A stretch of 64,000 bases of DNA from Leishmania mexicana MHOM/GT/2001/U1103 (Eukaryota; Euglenozoa; Kinetoplastea; Trypanosomatida; Trypanosomatidae), in assembly GCF_000234665.1 (NCBI RefSeq), contig NC_018305.1:125929-189928 (forward strand), in the 5' to 3' direction. This document shows positions 19,101 to 28,773 of this stretch, piece by piece; position 1 is the stretch's first letter; each line of letters starts with the position of its first letter. The translations under genes were made by a program, and so were the position numbers. Below the pieces are notes generated by a model. That model made no database searches, was not told the DNA's origin, and worked only from the letters and a program-made list of their open reading frames with translations.

Positions 19101-21013
19101 CGGCTCCCGTCATACTGGTCGGTGCCGCCGCCGCCAAGGATGCGGCAAGGCGCACGTCGGTGCCGCTTCGAGAAAGGAGTACGCCAGCCGGGTCGCCTCC
19201 GCGCGGGAGCGGCAGTCGCTCTCTAAGCGCGCTGCCAGCAGCATCGACTCTGGCAGGCAGCGCCCCAACGATCGCCGCGCCGCTGATGATCATCGATGAC
19301 GGCCCGCCGCAGCTGCCACTCGCACCTCTCCAGCCAGGCGACCTCGCCTTCATCCTCTACACCGAAGGAGATCCCAAAGGCGTCCTCCTCACGCACGGTG
19401 CCGTCAAGGCATCCGTGGCTGCGCACCACGAATACCTTAACTCGACCGACGTCGACGGCGACGACGGGCTGCGTCGCGTGGCTGGCGGGGGCGACGCGCT
19501 TACCGGCACGGCGACCACCAGTAAAAACAGCGGCATCACCGCAGAGACCACCGGGCGTGGTGGACAGAGCAGCAGTCGCATTGCCCGCTACACGACGGCC
19601 TACATGCCCGCGCTGCGCTCCCGCACAGCGCCAGCTGGGCGGCCGTCGTACATGGCATACCTCCCTCTCCACGACATCTGTGAATTCGTGGCAGAGATAG
19701 CATCGCTTCTGCGCGGCCTCCTCGTGTGCTACGGCACGCGCCGCACGCTCTTCGACACGTGGGCACGTCCGCACGGCGACCTCACCGAGTACAAGCCCAC
19801 TATCTTTCCCGCTCTGCCGGCGACACTGGCGCGCCTGCGCCGCACCGTTGAATCGATGGTGTCCACGGGGTATCGCCAGCTGTTGTTTGAAGCCGCCTAC
19901 GAAGCGCGGCGGCAGGCAATGCGGCGCGGGTTGCACACACCGTTCCTGCTCTCCACCATCTTCGCTCCCTCGCGCAAGCTGCTCGGTGGCCGCTGTCGCC
20001 TCGTGCTTGTCCGTGGCGGGCCTGGCGCCGCCGCACTGCACCCACGGGACCAAGAGTACGTCGAGATCGTGTGCGGCGCGTCCCTTGTCCAGTCGTACGG
20101 TGTTGCGGAGACTGCCGGCTGCGGACTGCAACAGGCGTACTGCGCGACGCAGCTCGACTCGATCGGCGGCCCGCTGGGACCGGTGCACGTCAAGATGCGC
20201 GACGTCTTCGCCACCAGCGCCACGTTCGTTGGCCGCGCCGCCACCGCCGCGGCCGTCGCGAGCGGTGGATGCAGCCCTGGTTGGAGCGGCTGGACCCACC
20301 ACTCAGAGCGGCCAACGGGTGAGCTACTGCTGCGCGGCCCCACCATCATGGCCGGATACTACCGGCAGCCGGAGAGGACGGCGGCGGTGCTGGAGAAGAG
20401 CGGCTGGCTGCACACCGAGGAAGTCGTAGAGCGCTGCCCGGACGGCTCTCTCCGCCGCATCGCCTCCCTGCGCCCGCACCACGCCACGACCAGCAACGGC
20501 CACTGCATCGCCCTCGAGCCACTCGAGGCGCTCTACGCGCAGCACCCGCTCTGCCTGGAGGGCGGGGTCTGCGTGCTGGTGCATCCGTATCGGCGGTACG
20601 TCTGCGCTCTCGTCCTAACCGATGAGCACCGCCTGCGCGACTTTCTTCAGACAACCGCCGCGGCTGCTGCAACACTGCCGTCGCCGCACTCTCAGCCGAG
20701 TTCGCCCACCTCGCCGCTGCCGTCGTCGCCCGCACCGCAACGGCTGCTAACCTGGGCTGCGCTCGCCGGTGGGGCCTGGCCACAGTGCCTGGGCGATCCG
20801 GCGCTGAACCAGGCCGCCGCCGCCTCCCTCGCGGCGTGGGCGACGCAGCGCGGTGAGGCCGCCCCGCACGAGCGCGTGCGGCATGTTCGCGTCCTGTACG
20901 ATGTGTGGGATGTTGCTCATCACACACGCACCGCGACGGGGCGGTTGCTCCGCCCTGCGATCCACTATCGCTACAGCGGCGTCATCCAGGAGCTCTTCGC
21001 GGACGAGGACTGA
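16166..21013 (+). CDS. FACS-derived protein, probable pseudoenzyme
   Basis: A 1615-residue protein that aligns with the acyl-CoA synthetases only in patches: YMTAAVWWSRVEAFGFGLRS, EDTRWEWLVTCYAAW, RPHGDLTEYKPTIFPALP, YYRQPERTAAVLEKSGWLHT and YVCALVLTDEHRLRDF. Key motifs are broken. The ATP loop TSGTTGxPKG is reduced to TEGDPKG (1066-1072). TGD becomes TEE (1417-1419). GEYI becomes GHCI. The C-terminal LTAAxKLKR becomes TATGRLLRP (Arg1593). YGVAET (from 1311) survives. About 550 N-terminal residues are disordered, and a roughly 370-residue Ala/Arg/Ser-rich insertion separates the two ligase-like parts. Start 16166 (MGALLVTLLQC) is chosen because it aligns with MGGCVVSLMEC of FACS1 and follows a good acceptor. 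Catalysis looks unlikely; a structural or regulatory role is inference. Confidence 0.85.
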   Translation: MGALLVTLLQCRNNQSLYPNLSATQHNHHVSCRQPCSVPLLADARAYGRQSHQHNSLTTSTTATIPTGAAGDEVASRPPVARRTSPTNGDTPSSVSFAGAGRDMRGADKQPVTLSKVCRGGGATGAATADADGDAAAVVSRLLPEGLLATNPTPTPPSTDPLYPQLQDHAAGKPAVDNALCTSTLPTVPPLSSAGIASSPSATPPTQPQNFPSLPSTTAFMPSATAAAPLALTAPPKRQCSNSAESPPTMLFPATSTPTLAPAGGLTLTSQNTSVAKGCDTVRRTALPGGSAAAARTDEANDAGGDVDMDDDELGPMDCADAFQYFFDEDEGVYRDVESIVYVAPQVARVSMPVLRDYYLSLRTTLYTEKSSAALTAPTVPPLLGGSMAPTIPGIFLLGASANARGRDMAIKMAAWSPTQPPPQRQASKAPCCPQQTPLALHDELRASITRALLETGEGLDDNAHNAATANDVAAADTPSGLQSGAGRFVSLVEEMAAACRRISAAPFVCWRSIDRVTALPPENPLWRRLHNGGGRVDNARGEVEDDTSCAPVSDAPRKRSSHPAALPDGDGSSGTEAHPPSSQHPSESPSLYYLGPQQYMTAAVWWSRVEAFGFGLRSMGLRPGDLIGIVEDTRWEWLVTCYAAWSVGLVVVVFDSSARTMARVAMDTAPDMKALVCGPTVHRDLRRHYDAAAAAAAAAARSARAPAPATPTTANDTKDYHGGGEDTDQHPHGACASGDAAAAAWADQRGKHDSAAGATALSERASAKPRTKQPAPSPMFIVIRSAGPPRGGRSDGDDGHTSATTRASATSAAAPRPWWSRTSVHERQPSHQAHGVAAEGHDDIVDEEEEEELWWSDVLMHGETKLKAWRQGKLRERRLQQQARLRHLKPQQRGARAAGAGVGGTAVASSPPSSASLRRPRLCGGLGTDDLRDAASAAAASQDGSATSVATSAKPGPTEAVSDSGITTPHATSCTASTAPVILVGAAAAKDAARRTSVPLRERSTPAGSPPRGSGSRSLSALPAASTLAGSAPTIAAPLMIIDDGPPQLPLAPLQPGDLAFILYTEGDPKGVLLTHGAVKASVAAHHEYLNSTDVDGDDGLRRVAGGGDALTGTATTSKNSGITAETTGRGGQSSSRIARYTTAYMPALRSRTAPAGRPSYMAYLPLHDICEFVAEIASLLRGLLVCYGTRRTLFDTWARPHGDLTEYKPTIFPALPATLARLRRTVESMVSTGYRQLLFEAAYEARRQAMRRGLHTPFLLSTIFAPSRKLLGGRCRLVLVRGGPGAAALHPRDQEYVEIVCGASLVQSYGVAETAGCGLQQAYCATQLDSIGGPLGPVHVKMRDVFATSATFVGRAATAAAVASGGCSPGWSGWTHHSERPTGELLLRGPTIMAGYYRQPERTAAVLEKSGWLHTEEVVERCPDGSLRRIASLRPHHATTSNGHCIALEPLEALYAQHPLCLEGGVCVLVHPYRRYVCALVLTDEHRLRDFLQTTAAAAATLPSPHSQPSSPTSPLPSSPAPQRLLTWAALAGGAWPQCLGDPALNQAAAASLAAWATQRGEAAPHERVRHVRVLYDVWDVAHHTRTATGRLLRPAIHYRYSGVIQELFADED

Positions 21014-22028
21014 CGGGCAACCCCACACGCCCGGGCGGAGCGTGTGGAGGCCACTGCCCAGCATGCGTGCGATTCTCGCCACCATTTGCCCGTCCTCTGG
21101 CGCCGCTTGCCCCCCCCCCCCACCACCACCACCCCACTCTCCCTCCCTCACGTACATGCATACTGCGCTGCTGCTGCTGCCCTGTCCCACCCACCCACCC
21201 ATCCATTCGTTTATGTCTGCGTGTTCTTCCCATGTGTTGCGCATGCGTTGTGGCCCCCCCCTCCTCCCCTCGGCCCTCTACCCACTCGCCAGGCAGCGGA
21301 GCTTGAAGAGCTCATGCGCAACGGGCAAAATGGTTGTGTCGATATACACCTTGCATGCAGTGTTACTGGTGCCGGTCACACGCGCCATCACGCCGCGCGA
21401 GAAGCACCTCAACGATGCAGCGCTCTTTCCGCATGGACAGCGTGGCGCACACGGATGGAGGCGCAGGGGCATCAGCATCAGCACCGCCACCATCATCCCT
21501 CACGCCCACGGTAAACAGCACCCGAGCACTCTCTCCACCTCCCTGACGCTTCGCCATTCTGCCCCCCCCCCTCCTCCTCCTCCTCCTCACGCCTCCACCG
21601 GCGCATCGATGCGCACGTGCGCGTCTTCGCGTACGTGCGTCCTTCTATGTCTGTTAACCGCCCCCACACACGCATTCGCGCACAATCTCCTCCCTCGCCG
21701 TCTACGCTGCATCGCGTGGGTTGGCCACACGACACACGCCGCCGACACATCCCCCTCCCACCCCACATCATCGTGCTGCTTGCTGAAAGGTCCACACAAT
21801 CAGGTACACACGCACACGCACGCTTCGCCCTCCTTCGTCGCCATCCAGGCACTCTGGTGCAGAGATTGTACTCCCACTCCCACACACACAGCCGTGCACC
21901 GAGGCACGCACACACGTGCGCGCGACCCTGGCGTCCTCCTCCCCACGCGAGAGAGAAGGGCGGCGTGTGTGTGTGTGTGTGTACATTGCGGCCGCTGTTG
22001 CCACTAACCTGCACATCCAACCCCCACC
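21014..22028. other. Intergenic spacer after the FACS array
   Basis: No gene seen. Pyrimidine-rich runs occur at 21110-21150 and 21560-21600. AG at 21847-21848 after CTTCGCCCTCCTTCGTCGCC is a candidate acceptor for the next gene. A short GT run lies at 21968-21983. Confidence 0.6.
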
Positions 22029-22786
22029 ATGACGTCGCGCGTCCAGCTCGACTTCTTCGTGCCGCCGCCGGAGCGGCGACAGTGCGTGCGCGAACGACTG
22101 GCGCAGCAGCGCGCCCCGATGTTTGAATGGCGGCACGACTTTGCGGAGTCCTCTTTCGACGCTGCCACTGGCGAGCGCCGCCCGCTGCAACGCATCTTCA
22201 ACCCCGTGGCGAAGGAGCACCCGGCTTCTGCGCGCAGGACCCGCGCCGCGACACACACCGCGGCTGCGCACCCCGCAGCCACCACAGCGTCCTCAGCACG
22301 GCCAGCGACAGCCCCCGTGTGGGAGGCTGCGGCGAGCGGCAACGCTGATCGGCGCAACGCGTGGAAGCAGTCCGGCTTCACGTTCGCCGAGAACTACTTC
22401 CGCAAGAGCGCGCACTCGCTCGTGTCGCCGTCGCGCCCCCACACGTCCGCCTCTACGCCTGGCTTGCTCCGCAGTGCGAGCAGAGACGGGGTGTACGTGC
22501 CTTACCTGCACGACACCATTCTCTTCTGTGAGCCTCTGCCGCCTTCGACGGAGCCGCCTCGTGGTCGCCCTGGTGGCGGCGGCGGCGGCGGCGACGGCGG
22601 CGGCGCTGCCGCAGAAGCCGACCAGCTGCCGCCGGTCCAACGGACGCCCTCCACGGCAAGGGTGGCGCTGGCCGTCACGTGCAACGCCGCCGAGTCGCGT
22701 GGGAGGGAGTTGCAGGCGTCGATTGATGCGAAGCGGGCAGAGCTGCTGGGCCTCTCGAAGCCGTCGACGCCGTCGCAGAAAACGCA

Positions 22787-22818
<32 letters not shown>

Positions 22819-24134
22819 TGGCGACCTACCTGTACGCTGCTGGCGTCGAGAGCGTCACCTTCAATGACGGCGACGACGCGTCGAGGGCCGCCGCCACGAT
22901 CGCCAGCACCACCGGCGGCGTCAACTACGTCAACACGGCGGCGATCGCGCGAGCAGAAACGTGCTGCGGCGTCGTGGGGCCCTCCATCGCGGCCAAGCAG
23001 CGCGCGTTGGCGATGGCCGAGGGCGTGTACGCAGACCTCATCCATAATCGAGGGAGCGCTTGGTCAGCAACGCCGACGGCGGCCACAGCGAAGACGGAGC
23101 TGCCGACGTGCGAGCTGGCCTACAGCCTGAGGCCGTCATACGTGCAGTCGCGTCTTCGTCGAACAGCAGGGCTGCGCAGCAGCAGCAGCAGCAGCCAGAA
23201 TCTCGGCACCGCCGGCATCCTCTCAGACCGCTACTCCGCATCGTTGGAGGAGGGGATGGGTGGTACCACGCCGCACACCGCGGCGGCGACATTGCCCATG
23301 ACGACGTGCGCGTCAGCGCCGCGCATCTGCGGTCATCGCGGCAATGGTGTATCCGGGCCACCATCGGAGCGCGCCATCACGCAGTCCCCTGGCGACGATA
23401 GCATCGCCGGGACAGTGCCGCTGGCGGCGACGGAGGCGGGGCTCGCGGATACATCAGCCTATTTGCGGCGCAGCGGCAGCACGGCGTACCACAGTAGCAC
23501 GACGGCACTACCGCCGCCAGCCCTCTCGTCGATGGAACTCCGGCACGACGTGGAGGACACGGCGGAGGCGCGCAGCCCCGACGGCGTCAGTGGCCGAGCC
23601 ACATCCAAGACATCGCCCACTGCGGACGCGGCCGGCGCGCGAGCCGGGCACCGCCAGGACCGTCAGTCGATCCCGTCACCGCTGCCGAGCAACGGAAACG
23701 TGCAGCGGCAGTCCGACTCGAACCCGTTGCTAAACCTTCTCTACCGGACAAGCATCAGCACCGACTCGCCGACGAACCTGCGCACCTACGGCGATGCCGG
23801 CGGCAGCACCGTCGCTGGCGGCAGCAACTACGGCAGCGGCGACGGGCGTCAGCGCCATCGTCGAGATGGGCGCGACGCCAGAGACAGCCCTCGCCAAAGC
23901 CCCCTCAGGCAAAGAGGTGGCAGAGACGTGAGCGGCGATGCGCAGCAAGGGCATCAGCGCCGCCAGCGACCTTTCACGGCCTACCGTCTGCCGACGGAGT
24001 CCAAGGAGACGCGGGTGTACGCGGTGCGGCTGCGTAACTTTTTAAACTCGGACGCGTCGCTCCTCAAGCGCGCCGAGCCGCCGCGGCGCGGGATACCGGT
24101 GCTGCTGCCACTGGACTGGCAGCCGAACTGCTGA
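22029..24134 (+). CDS. Hypothetical protein, disordered, polyGln
   Basis: 701 residues starting MTSRVQLDFFV at the first ATG after the leader. I do not recognise a family. The N-terminal 130 residues look ordered and are the likely conserved part (RLAQQRAPMFEWRHDFAES, then WKQSGFTFAENYFRKSAHS). The middle is Ala/Ser/Thr/Gly-rich with a Gln run coded by CAG repeats near 22787-22817 and a smaller Ser run coded by AGC repeats at about 23176-23193. The C-terminus ends in a compact segment (PFTAYRLPTESKETRVYAVR ... IPVLLPLDWQPNC). There is no signal peptide or membrane segment. Ordered ends around a variable centre are common in trypanosomatid cytoskeletal proteins, but that is only a guess. It is a real gene by its length, codon bias and clean start context. 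Confidence 0.8.
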
Positions 24135-26754
24135 GTGCGCCTATGTATATGTGTGTGTGCGTATTGTTGTTGCCGCTTTTCTCGCTCACCGTCCCGCCCC
24201 GCGCTCGCGCACGTCTTGCCTCGTCATGTGCGGTGGCTGTGTCTGCTGCGTCCCCCACCGCGGTGGCTGCTGGTGTTGCCAGCAACCTTGTGCTAGCAGG
24301 TAGACGACGACGGCGGCGGCGGCGGCGGCCGTTCGTTGCGAGCGGATTGCGCGTTGTGGCGCACCGTCTTTGATCTCATGTTTTTCACCCTTCGCGGTAG
24401 TGCACGGCGCGGTCGGGACGCTCATCGCACAGTCCACTACACGCTCCTGTCTGCCTCACACCACGCGATGGGAAGCGGAGGGGGGGTACCTGTGGAGGGC
24501 TGGCATACAGTCGATGTTAGGGGGAAGAGGGACCTCACCCCGCGCGGCAGAGAGAGGGGGGAGGGGCTCACGTTGGGAGGCGTGCGGTGACAAGCAACTT
24601 CTATGTGTGTGCGTGTGTGTCGTCCTCCCGTGTCGCGTGCGCACAAGCGTATGATGAAGACCTGCGTGCGTTGTTGCGCGTCCCCGGAGTGGAAGGACAA
24701 CGTCTGAGGACGGAGGGGCGTGTGCATGCGTGCTTGCATCTCTCCAGCGCCCCCCTCCCTCCCCCTCTCCCTCTGTCCCTCTCTATCTCTCGTCTTCGGT
24801 GTTGTCGCTCGTGTTGCCGGCGCTTTTCTTGGGTTTCTGCTCTTCTCCACGCGCCGTACCAACCCCTCCCCCCCCCCCCCCCCTTGTGCGCGCCTTCGTG
24901 CCCGGTTGCCGCCCTCAGCCCGTCACCCCCATCTCCTCAGCACACACATACACACATACACCCTGCCCCTTGGTCTGTCAGTCTGCCTTCTGGGTATGTC
25001 TATGTATGTATGCGCGTGGCTGCTGCTGCCCTTGCTCCTCGGCCGCCTCCTCCGTCGCTGCCGGACTCCCGCACGCGCATTCCTTTTTCGGTTTATATAT
25101 ATATATATAGTGGCGGCTAGTTTTTCCTTTGTTCTAGTGTGCGTGCGTGGGCCACGGTGATCGCCGCTGCTGACGCTCGTGCACGCGCTCTGCTGCTGCT
25201 TCGCCATTGGTTGCCTCCCACCCACCACCCACCACGTCTTCCTCTAGCTTTTCTTCGTGACGTGCCGCCGCTCTCTTGACCTCCTCGCATAGATCTCTCC
25301 TCATGAGTGCCAGCAGACGTCCCCCCCCCTCCCTCCCCACACACGCACGCACGCACGTTACGAGCACAGGCCATAGAACCTTCGTGTTTATCGCTGTGTG
25401 CATGCGTGTGGGTGTGTGGGTGGGGGAGGGGGGGGGGTGTTGCTTGGGCTCTTCTCCTGCCGCACAGGGTGCGCGTGCGCACGTGCGTGGAGCAGGCAAC
25501 TGCGCGAGTGCATCCCTCTTTCTAGTATCACCTCACTCTCGTCGACTTGTTGTATCGTTGTGCGCGTGTGCATGCACGCGCGCGTCTCTCTCCGTTTTTC
25601 TACGATGTATGTTGCTCGGTGTCTGGCAACACCCCGCTTGTGAGTGGGTGGAGCCGCTCCCCTCCCCCTCTCTGGGCCCTCCCACCCTCTCTGCGGAGGG
25701 AGGATAACGGGCCTGCTTCCGTGTTCGGCCGCGAGAGACTTCGTCTTCTGCTCATGTCGCCCTCAAAGTCCGCGACGCGCTCGTCTCTCTCGTGCGTGCG
25801 CGTGCGCTCTTTCGTGTGTCTCGGCGTCTGTATTATGTCCGCACGCCTGTGCCGCTGCTGTGGTAAGCCGTCTCCCTGGCGCGTGTACGCGGGCACGGAG
25901 GAAAGGGAGGGCCGGTGTTTGCGCGCTCCCCCCTCCTCCTCCGTGGTGGCGTGGCCGGTACCCCACTCCCACCCACGCCTCGTGTCATCTGTGCACACGG
26001 CACTGGCACAGACACGGGCAAGATGTTCGACATAACCCTCTCCCCCTCCTCTTGTTAGTCCGTCGTCTGCCTTGATGTACTCGTTGTCTAACACGTTCCG
26101 TTACGCGTGCAGTGGAGGGTGGGTGGGTGGCAGCCTCCTGCACGAAGGCGTGCGCACGACGCCTTGGCAATATAAGTACCTGTCCTGTGTGTTCGTGGCA
26201 GACGGGTGGCACCGTCATCCTGAGCAGCCTCATGTGGTCATGCCTCACCACCACCCCCATCATCGTTTCGGTGCAGTCGCCGTGATAGCGGCGCAGCAGC
26301 CGAGACAGCGGCATCGCCTGTCTGTCCGCCTCGTCACCCTCCACGTCAGTGTCGCTTGCCTGTGCGCACCCATGTGCGCAGGCATGTGCAACGCATCCCA
26401 CTCTCTGTGAGGAGGGAAGGGGACGGAGGGCCTGCGCGTGGGCAGAAGAGGGGCAGCAGGCCGTGGGTTGTCGAGACAGCGTGGGCATGCCTCCCTCCCC
26501 CCTCCCTTACTCATCGGGCACGCGCATGCTCCTCACATCCGTGATGCGCCACGGGCCGCACCGTTTACTATGCGCTCGCTGTGACCTCTCTGTTCTCTCT
26601 CGCCCCACTCCCCTCCACCCCCCCCCCGCACCGACTTCCGTCTTGCTGCACACACCCACACACACACGAACACAGGTATCAACCCTGCAGGTCTTCAGCT
26701 GGCTTGTGTCTGCTCAGTGCGGCGACGAATAGGATCGAGGCTACCGCCAAAACC
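24135..26754. other. Long spacer before the zinc-knuckle gene
   Basis: 2.6 kb without a supported gene. It contains the third copy of the dispersed repeat (24440-24600), long C runs near 24869-24885, TA runs near 25095-25110, and T/G-rich mixed sequence. The tract 26585-26650 with AG at 26674-26675 is the likely acceptor for the next gene (about 79-nt leader). Confidence 0.6.
24440..24600 (+). repeat. Dispersed repeat segment, third copy
   Basis: The + strand here matches the reverse complement of 330-500, sharing GGAGGGCTGGCATACAGTCG and neighbouring blocks at an estimated 75-85% identity. It lies in the 3' region of the gene ending at 24134. This copy does not continue into the sequence that forms the 503-943 / 7553-7986 arms. 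Confidence 0.6.
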
Positions 26755-27891
26755 ATGGCGAGGACGAAATCCAGCCGTGCACCGCTGCAGCCGCATGAGA
26801 GCGTCGACACCACCGCAGAGGCGGCCCCGGCGCTGTCCTTCCTCGTCTACCCCGTCCCCAGCATTGCGGACGCGTCTTTCCTGCAGCTGATCTTCCGCAA
26901 CACGGTGCGGCGGAGCCTCTTCCTCGGCTTCGGCCGAGGCCGCGTTGCCCTGGCGGAGCTCGCGAGCGCGGCGGTGGCCGCGGAGGTGGAGGCGATTATC
27001 CACAAGGCGGCGGCAGCAGTCGCAGGCCCGGAAGACGGTGCTGCTGCAGCTCAAGATGCGAGCGGTCTCGCAGCGGGCGCGGCTCCACGGCACGGCGCTC
27101 CTGAACGCCTGGCCGGCGACGATGACTTCGAGCACATGACGCTGGCGGACCTCTTCGCGCCACCACCCGGGTCAGCCTCACAAGGCTCCGCGTCTGCGCC
27201 GCGGCAGGAGCACCAGCCGAGCAACAACGGAGGCGGCACGGCGGCGGGCGGGGAGTCGCTCGACTTCAGTCACCTCCCATATCTCGTGTGGCGTGACAGG
27301 CCTGTGCACGTCGTGGTGAGCGGGGTGCGGGTGGCAGACTTCTACGGCAGTGGTGGCGCGGTGCCCGAGCACCACGTGAAGCGCACCACCGATGCGGAGG
27401 AGCAGCGCAGCGGCACCAAATTGAAAAGACCGAACACCGGCAAGCGCACTCGCGACGACGCCGACTCGACGGCCGCACTCTCGTCGCCGCCGGTAGCGAA
27501 CCAGCAGGCAGTAGCGGAGGAACGTGCGCAAGGCAGCGGGGCGCTGGATGCCGCCGTGACGGCGGCGGCGGTGCCCAAGTCACGCTTCCCAAAGGACTGC
27601 TGTCAGAAGTGTGGTAGCGCCGACCACTTCACGCGCCACTGTGACGGCAGCGGCACCACCACCACCACCACCAGCAACAGCAGCGGTCTCAGTGTCGCTG
27701 CAGTGCCCTGCCCTTCCGTTGCCGTGGGTGTGGATCAGCAGCCACAGCACGAGTCTGTCGCTGCCGCCGTGGCTGCGCCGACACCGCGGCCGGCAAAGGC
27801 GAAGCCCCTCGTGCAGCGCACCTCGAAGGATCAGTGCAAGTACTGCGGCTCCGAGGCGCACCTCTCGCGTCACTGTCCGAGTAAGAGCTAA
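26755..27891 (+). CDS. CCHC zinc-knuckle protein
   Basis: 378 residues starting MARTKSSRAPLQ. Residues 25-90 form an ordered-looking N-terminal segment (LSFLVYPVPSIADASFLQLI, then RNTVRRSLFLGFGRGR). The middle is Ala/Gly/His-rich, with a second ordered patch, YLVWRDRPVHVVVSGVRVAD. Near the C-terminus are two CX2CX4HX4C zinc knuckles: CQKCGSADHFTRHC, and after a roughly 60-residue linker CKYCGSEAHLSRHC, ending six residues later. Such knuckles bind single-stranded RNA or DNA, so a nucleic-acid role is likely. There is no clear mitochondrial presequence. I cannot name a specific orthologue. Confidence 0.85.
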   Translation: MARTKSSRAPLQPHESVDTTAEAAPALSFLVYPVPSIADASFLQLIFRNTVRRSLFLGFGRGRVALAELASAAVAAEVEAIIHKAAAAVAGPEDGAAAAQDASGLAAGAAPRHGAPERLAGDDDFEHMTLADLFAPPPGSASQGSASAPRQEHQPSNNGGGTAAGGESLDFSHLPYLVWRDRPVHVVVSGVRVADFYGSGGAVPEHHVKRTTDAEEQRSGTKLKRPNTGKRTRDDADSTAALSSPPVANQQAVAEERAQGSGALDAAVTAAAVPKSRFPKDCCQKCGSADHFTRHCDGSGTTTTTTSNSSGLSVAAVPCPSVAVGVDQQPQHESVAAAVAAPTPRPAKAKPLVQRTSKDQCKYCGSEAHLSRHCPSKS

Positions 27892-28773
27892 GAATCGACA
27901 GTGGGCTGCACCGCCGTTGCCGTCCCATATGTGGCGGTGATCAGCGACAGAGACGTGTTAAGGCGCCGCAGCCGCCCATCCTCTCCTGGCAAGCATCCAC
28001 CCCCTCTGAAAGGCGTTGATGCACATCCCAGTGCGCCTGCTCAGCGCGGCCTGTGCAAGCCGTCCGCACACGCATCGCTCTCACGCGGTCGAGGGGCTTG
28101 TCACTGGGAGGGAAGGCGGGCCTCGCGCAGCACCCGACATGCGCACGTGGGGGGGAGGGGGGAAATGGCGCCACAGGCGTCGGCCGGAGGAAGGCGCAAG
28201 ATCGTGCCCGCTGCTGGCCACCGCTCACTCCCTGGTGTTTGTGGGTTGGTGGCTGGGACGGACATCGCCCCACCCCCACCCCCCGCCCCGCTTGCGCGCA
28301 CGACGGCGGCGGCCGCCTCTTAACACTAATGCGCCGGTAACGCGCGCCCACGCGTAAGGAAAGCGAAGCCCATAGAGGCAGTCCGTGAAAGCGATGCAGC
28401 GGCGGGATGCGTCCCACCAGCCCTTCCCCCTCTCGCCCCCCCCCCACCACCACCACTAACCTTACCGAGCCTTGCCCACACGCAACGCGACCTCGGTCGT
28501 GAGGGTGGCTCGAGGGGGTTCGTGAGTAGAGAAGGGCGGCGAAACTCAAGTCGTCGACGAGGTCGATGCTGGGGAATGCCTGCATGCGTGCACCGGTGTG
28601 CATGCGGCTCTGCGCCGATCATCTGCCACACTGTATATCTCTGCCCTACACAACAGGAACAGCACCGCTCATATCGCTGTCTGTCTCCGGACACCTCCCC
28701 CCCCCCCTCTCCCCTCCCACCCGCTCCCAACACCTTGCACTGTGCAGCGTAGACGCAAAGGACTCACTGCAGA
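27892..28773. other. Intergenic spacer before PRP3-like gene
   Basis: No gene seen. The first 700 bases are mixed sequence (a 3' UTR, perhaps with an old degenerate repeat). Pyrimidine-rich 28685-28735 then AG 28746-28747 is the likely acceptor, leaving a leader of about 26 nt. Confidence 0.6.
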
